Shown piece after piece: positions 5,735-9,081 of a DNA stretch of 9,081 bases (the first letter of the stretch is position 1; the number at the start of each line of letters is the position of its first letter). Made by a program: the position numbers and the translations under genes. The notes below the pieces were generated by a model. That model made no database searches, had not been told where the DNA came from, and worked only from the letters and a program-made list of their open reading frames with translations. Source of the stretch: Bacteroidaceae bacterium (lineage in GTDB: Bacteria > Bacteroidota > Bacteroidia > Bacteroidales > Bacteroidaceae); contig JABUUG010000039.1 in the NCBI GenBank assembly GCA_021443285.1, positions 1 to 9,081 on the forward strand, given 5' to 3'.

Positions 5735-7420
5735 ATGGCTGACGACAAGAAAATCATCTTCTCAATGGTGGGCGTTTCAAAAACCATCCGCCAGAACAAC
5801 AAGCAGGTACTGAAGAACATCTACCTCTCATTCTTCTACGGAGCAAAGATTGGCATCATCGGTCTGAACGGTGCCGGTAAATCGACACTCATGAAGGTGA
5901 TTGCAGGCATCGACAAGGACTATCAGGGCGAAGTGGTGTTCTCTCCGGGATACAGCGTAGGCTATCTTGAGCAGGACCCGCTGCTCAACGACGACAAGAC
6001 TGTGAAGGAGGTCGTCATGGAGGGTGTGAAGCCCATCAAGGACGCGCTGGACGAATATGAGGAGATAAACCAGAAGTTCGGACTGCCGGAATACTACGAA
6101 GACCAGGACAAGATGGACAAGCTCTTCGCACGTCAGGCGGAACTACAGGACATCATCGACGCCACCGATGCGTGGAACATAGACAGCATACTGGAGCGCG
6201 CCATGGATGCTCTGCGCTGTCCGCCGGAAGACGCCATGGTGAAGAACCTCTCTGGTGGTGAACGCCGCCGCGTGGCACTCTGCCGACTCCTGCTGCAAAA
6301 GCCCGATGTGCTGCTCCTCGATGAGCCTACCAACCACCTCGACGCGGAGAGCATCGACTGGCTCGAACAGCATCTCCAGCAATACCAGGGCACAGTGATT
6401 GCCGTAACCCACGACCGCTATTTCCTCGACAATGTGGCAGGGTGGATTCTTGAGCTCGACAGGGGCGAGGGCATACCATGGGAGGGCAACTACTCATCAT
6501 GGCTCGACCAGAAGACACGCCGCATGGCTATGGAGGAGAAGGTGGCAAGCAAGCGCAGGAAGACCCTTGAGCGCGAGCTGGAATGGGTGAGGATGGCACC
6601 CAAGGCACGTCAGGCAAAGGGTAAGGCACGCCTCAACTCTTACGAGGCATTGCTCAACGAAGACGTGAAACAGAAGGAGGAGAAACTGGAGATATTCATC
6701 CCCAACGGCCCGCGACTCGGCAACAAGGTCATCGAGGCGATTGACGTCAAGAAGGCTTACGGCAACAAACTCCTGTACGACAAGCTCAACTTCATGCTGC
6801 CTCCAAACGGCATTGTCGGCGTGATAGGCCCTAACGGTGCGGGCAAGACAACACTCTTCCGCCTGATAATGGGTCTTGAACAGGCTGACGGCGGCACATT
6901 CGAGGTCGGCTCTACTGTGAAGCTCGCATACGTTGACCAGCAGCACAAGAGCATAGACCCTGATAAGAGCGTCTATGAGGTAATCAGCGGAGGCAACGCA
7001 ACCATGCGTCTCGGCGGTAGGGAGGTGAATGCCCGCGCATACCTGAGCAAGTTCAATTTCTCTGGCGCCGACCAGGAGAAGCTCTGCAAGGTGCTTTCCG
7101 GCGGTGAGCGAAACCGACTGCAACTGGCTCTTGCACTGAAGGAGGAAGGCAACGTGCTGCTCCTCGACGAACCTACCAACGACATTGATGTGAACACCCT
7201 GCGCGCATTGGAGGAAGGTCTTGAGAACTTCGCGGGATGCGCAGTGGTCATCAGTCACGACAGATGGTTCCTCGACCGCATCTGCACACACATCCTCGCC
7301 TTCGAGGGCAACAGCGAGGTGTTCTTCTTCCAGGGCAGCTACTCTGAATACGAGGAGAACAAGAAGATGCGTCTCGGAGGTGAAGAGCCAAAGAGGATAA
7401 AGTACAGGAACCTCATGTAG
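5735..7420 (+). CDS. ettA: Energy-dependent translational throttle protein EttA (ABC-F)
   Basis: This 561-residue protein has two ABC ATPase domains and no membrane segments. Domain 1 has Walker A GLNGAGKS (43-50), signature LSGGERRR (172-179), Walker B with catalytic E197 in LLLDEPTNHLD, and H226. Domain 2 has Walker A GPNGAGKT (365-372), signature LSGGERNR (454-461), Walker B with E479 in LLLDEPTNDID, and H508. The acidic insertion after the first Q-loop (about 95-140) matches the EttA arm. The charged linker at about 260-320 (RRMAMEEK, KRRKTLERELEWVR) is the P-site tRNA interaction region. EttA binds the ribosomal E site and regulates the first elongation steps according to ATP level. Length (about 555-560) and the MADDKKIIFSM N-terminus fit EttA better than the resistance-type ABC-F proteins. 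All catalytic residues are intact. A hairpin repeat precedes it and another follows, so it is probably a single-gene unit. Confidence 0.93.
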   Translation: MADDKKIIFSMVGVSKTIRQNNKQVLKNIYLSFFYGAKIGIIGLNGAGKSTLMKVIAGIDKDYQGEVVFSPGYSVGYLEQDPLLNDDKTVKEVVMEGVKPIKDALDEYEEINQKFGLPEYYEDQDKMDKLFARQAELQDIIDATDAWNIDSILERAMDALRCPPEDAMVKNLSGGERRRVALCRLLLQKPDVLLLDEPTNHLDAESIDWLEQHLQQYQGTVIAVTHDRYFLDNVAGWILELDRGEGIPWEGNYSSWLDQKTRRMAMEEKVASKRRKTLERELEWVRMAPKARQAKGKARLNSYEALLNEDVKQKEEKLEIFIPNGPRLGNKVIEAIDVKKAYGNKLLYDKLNFMLPPNGIVGVIGPNGAGKTTLFRLIMGLEQADGGTFEVGSTVKLAYVDQQHKSIDPDKSVYEVISGGNATMRLGGREVNARAYLSKFNFSGADQEKLCKVLSGGERNRLQLALALKEEGNVLLLDEPTNDIDVNTLRALEEGLENFAGCAVVISHDRWFLDRICTHILAFEGNSEVFFFQGSYSEYEENKKMRLGGEEPKRIKYRNLM

Positions 7421-7441
7421 CTCCCCTCTGCCTTCTTTCAT

Positions 7442-7480
7442 CCCATAAGCCACCGTGTTCGGAGCTAATGCTCCGAATAA
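7442..7480 (+). repeat. Hairpin repeat copy 5 upstream of the histidine kinase
   Basis: CCCATAAGCC (7442-7451), six bases, then TTCGGAGC (7458-7465), loop TAAT, GCTCCGAA (7470-7477): a perfect 8-bp stem. Relative to the other copies the inner stem reads GAGC/GCTC instead of GCAC/GTGC. The changes on the two arms compensate each other, so pairing is kept although sequence differs. ATG 7497 is 19 nt after the stem. The spacing from CCCATAAGCC to the stem is the same as in the copy before ettA. Confidence 0.82.
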
Positions 7481-7496
7481 CTATCCCCCCCATATC

Positions 7497-8930
7497 ATGA
7501 AACGCCATTTTTTGTTTTTCCTGCTTTTGCTTTCTTTCGTTTCAGCAAAGGCAGACAGCCTTGACGTTTTCTACAACCGCTATCGGGCAAACAAAGACAT
7601 CGACGCTATAGCGACTGCAAACAGTTTCTTCCGTGAAATCTACAACAAGCGTATTTCCGACTCGCTCATTGTTGTCGATTCCAAACAACCTTACGACATC
7701 ATCCTCGCCAGGATGACCGTATGGAACGCCGTGGCAGTGATGAAGACCAACGACTACGACCGCAGCCTCACTCTTGCCATCAACGGCGAGAAAGTGCTCA
7801 GAGGGAGGAAGCAGTGGGCAAACGACTGGAGTGTGGCAGCAGGTCTCATCGGCTTTCTGTACAAGAAAAAAGGCGAATGGGAGAAAGCGCTCAAATGGGA
7901 GACACGCTACTACGATTACCTGATTGCCGTAAACGACAGCAGCAGGATGAGTTCCGCGAAGAAGCATCTTGCCGACATATACCTGCAACTCGGCGAGGAG
8001 GACACCGCCATGCAGCTCATCGACGAGGCTGTGGAATACGAGCAGGGGCATGGCGACCACGGCAAGCTCATGCGGCGTGTCCGGATACAGGGCGATATAG
8101 TGAAAGAACGCTTTAACACCGTCTCGCAACAGAAGATGTACATCGTGGTGGGTTCTGCATTCCTGCTCATGCTCGCCGCCGCCGTAGTGTTCTTTATCCT
8201 GTGGCGCGATATGAAGAAACGCAAGGAGGTGGCGGAGGCAAGCAGCCGCGAGAAAGACGACTTCATTCGCCACATCACCCACGAGGTGCGCACACCGCTG
8301 AACGCCATAAGCGGTTTCTCGCAGCTGCTGAAAGACATGGCTGCCGATGAGGACACCGTAGAGATTACGAACTACATCTGCGAGAGCAACAACACCATCT
8401 GCGAACTGCTGAAGAACGCCTGCGAGATGATCGACCTCTGCTACAAGGAGTCTGCCGACCAGCTCGTGTCCGTTCTTACGACATTCTCTCTGGCGGACAT
8501 CTGTGCTGAGGAGGTAGAGTCGGCGAAATCCAAACTTGCAGAGGGCGTAGCCATCAGTATGGACATCGGCTCCGACGACTTCACGCTGACAACAAGCAAG
8601 ACCGCCGTGCAGCGCATTGTCAATAACCTCATCGACAACGCATGCCACTTCACAGACAGCGGACACATCACCGTATCGCTGTCCATTACCAAGGCTGGCG
8701 ACATCCTTTTCAGTGTTACAGACACCGGCTGCGGCATAAGCAAAGACATAGAGGACAGAATCTTCAAGCCATACTTCCAGTCGGATGAGAACCTGCCCGG
8801 ACTCGGACTCGGTCTCACCATCTCGCTGCTCTATGCCAAGCATATCAAGGCGCGTCTCACCTACGACAATACATATAAGGAGGGCGCACGCTTCAACTTC
8901 ATTCTCCCCAACGCTTTGCGCAAGCACTGA
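7497..8930 (+). CDS. Membrane sensor histidine kinase with periplasmic TPR-like domain
   Basis: This 477-residue two-component kinase has a signal peptide (MKRHFLFFLLLLSFVSAKA, cleavage near 19). Its periplasmic helical region at about 22-210 has TPR-like helix pairs (GEWEKALKWETRYYDYL, AKKHLADIYLQLGEEDTAMQLIDEAVEY). One membrane helix follows at about 214-236. The cytoplasmic HisKA domain has phospho-acceptor H262 in HITHEVRTPLN. The HATPase domain has an N-box with N381 (NNLIDNACHFT), a G1 box DTGCG (409-413), an F-box (IFKPYF, 422-427) and a G2 box GLGLG (435-439). It should sense a periplasmic or envelope signal and phosphorylate a separate regulator; no receiver domain is attached and none is encoded in the window. 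An upstream in-frame GTG at 7455 lies inside the hairpin repeat and would spoil the signal peptide, so ATG 7497 is chosen. A permease gene follows 14 nt later. The signal sensed is unknown. Confidence 0.9.
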   Translation: MKRHFLFFLLLLSFVSAKADSLDVFYNRYRANKDIDAIATANSFFREIYNKRISDSLIVVDSKQPYDIILARMTVWNAVAVMKTNDYDRSLTLAINGEKVLRGRKQWANDWSVAAGLIGFLYKKKGEWEKALKWETRYYDYLIAVNDSSRMSSAKKHLADIYLQLGEEDTAMQLIDEAVEYEQGHGDHGKLMRRVRIQGDIVKERFNTVSQQKMYIVVGSAFLLMLAAAVVFFILWRDMKKRKEVAEASSREKDDFIRHITHEVRTPLNAISGFSQLLKDMAADEDTVEITNYICESNNTICELLKNACEMIDLCYKESADQLVSVLTTFSLADICAEEVESAKSKLAEGVAISMDIGSDDFTLTTSKTAVQRIVNNLIDNACHFTDSGHITVSLSITKAGDILFSVTDTGCGISKDIEDRIFKPYFQSDENLPGLGLGLTISLLYAKHIKARLTYDNTYKEGARFNFILPNALRKH

Positions 8931-8944
8931 CACCATGGGCAACT

Positions 8945-9081
8945 ATGGATGAGATACAACACATACTGTTGCAGATTCTCGACATCGTGAACGAGATGTC
9001 GCCCTATCTGCTGTTGGGCTTCCTGCTTGCCGGACTCATGCACTCGTTCATTCCCGGCACGCTCTACAGCCGCTACCTGTC
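8945..9081 (+). CDS. Permease, probably SO_0444/DUF318-type metal efflux family (3' partial)
   Basis: The frame opens at ATG 8945 and is still open at the right edge (45 codons and two bases). The visible protein starts MDEIQHILLQILDIVNEMS and continues with a hydrophobic helix PYLLLGFLLAGLMHSFIP, then GTLYSRYLS. From family knowledge this N-terminus resembles the DUF318 permeases, in particular the group called SO_0444 Cu/Zn efflux transporters: a short amphipathic helix, the PYLLLGFLLAGLxH helix, then a short loop with YSRYL. It starts 14 nt after the kinase stop codon and is probably co-transcribed with it, which would pair a sensor with a transporter. The upstream ATG at 8935 is in another frame and stops after five codons. 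The family call rests on 45 residues, so substrate and subfamily are uncertain. Confidence 0.65.
   Translation, partial: MDEIQHILLQILDIVNEMSPYLLLGFLLAGLMHSFIPGTLYSRYL

Noticed and set aside
2952..7477. Hairpins as intrinsic (Rho-independent) terminators
   Set aside because: No U-run follows the stems on the + strand (AAACC, AAATTAAA, AATAAAAC, AATAACT), and the - strand has none in the right place either. Stems of 6-8 bp with no tract are weak terminators, though a non-canonical role is not excluded.
7455..7496. In-frame GTG 14 codons upstream as the kinase start
   Set aside because: It lies inside the hairpin repeat, encodes a Pro-rich stretch, and would bury the clear signal peptide that starts at ATG 7497.

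Overview
The window (about 53-55% G+C by partial counts) looks like a Bacteroidota chromosome, most likely Bacteroidales close to Prevotella. The evidence is the A-rich leaders without Shine-Dalgarno sequences, a DUF5686-type outer-membrane protein, an EttA-type ABC-F factor, and a sensor kinase with a periplasmic TPR-like domain. All genes lie on the + strand. The genus is an inference.

Layout. (1) 3-1517 is one open frame cut by the left edge. Its first ~50 codons read as the C-terminal end of a family 4/5 uracil-DNA glycosylase (HPAALLR motif). From about base 156 it reads as the C-terminal two thirds of an MMPL/RND exporter. The frame is therefore an in-frame chimera, either a real rearrangement or an assembly join. 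(2) 1585-2145 is a LolA-like periplasmic carrier and 2202-2924 a FabG-type ketoreductase. MMPL exporter, LolA-like protein and FabG-like reductase together resemble one end of an aryl polyene (APE) or flexirubin-type lipid-pigment cluster; the ketosynthases, dehydratases and carrier proteins would lie outside the window. (3) 3048-5642 is a large DUF5686 outer-membrane protein whose only sensible start is TTG. (4) 5735-7420 is ettA, an ABC-F ribosome factor. (5) 7497-8930 is a membrane histidine kinase. Fourteen bases later, at 8945, a metal-type permease begins and runs off the right edge.

The most unusual feature is in the gaps. Five copies of a short hairpin element (TTCGGCAC-N4-GTGCCGAA type, always with a 4-nt loop) sit immediately upstream of three consecutive genes: DUF5686, ettA and the kinase. 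Three copies are in tandem at an exact 34-nt period (2942-3043). Single copies at 5690-5709 and 7458-7477 each follow CCCATAAGCC at identical spacing. One copy carries paired compensatory changes that keep the stem. This suggests a repeated structured DNA or RNA element, family unknown to me, in the leaders of unrelated housekeeping and envelope genes.

Functionally, regions 1-2 would make and export an envelope-anchored lipid or polyene, and the DUF5686 protein is another envelope component. EttA is translational housekeeping. The kinase-permease pair starts a separate sensing and transport unit. No tRNA, rRNA, CRISPR array or insertion sequence was seen.
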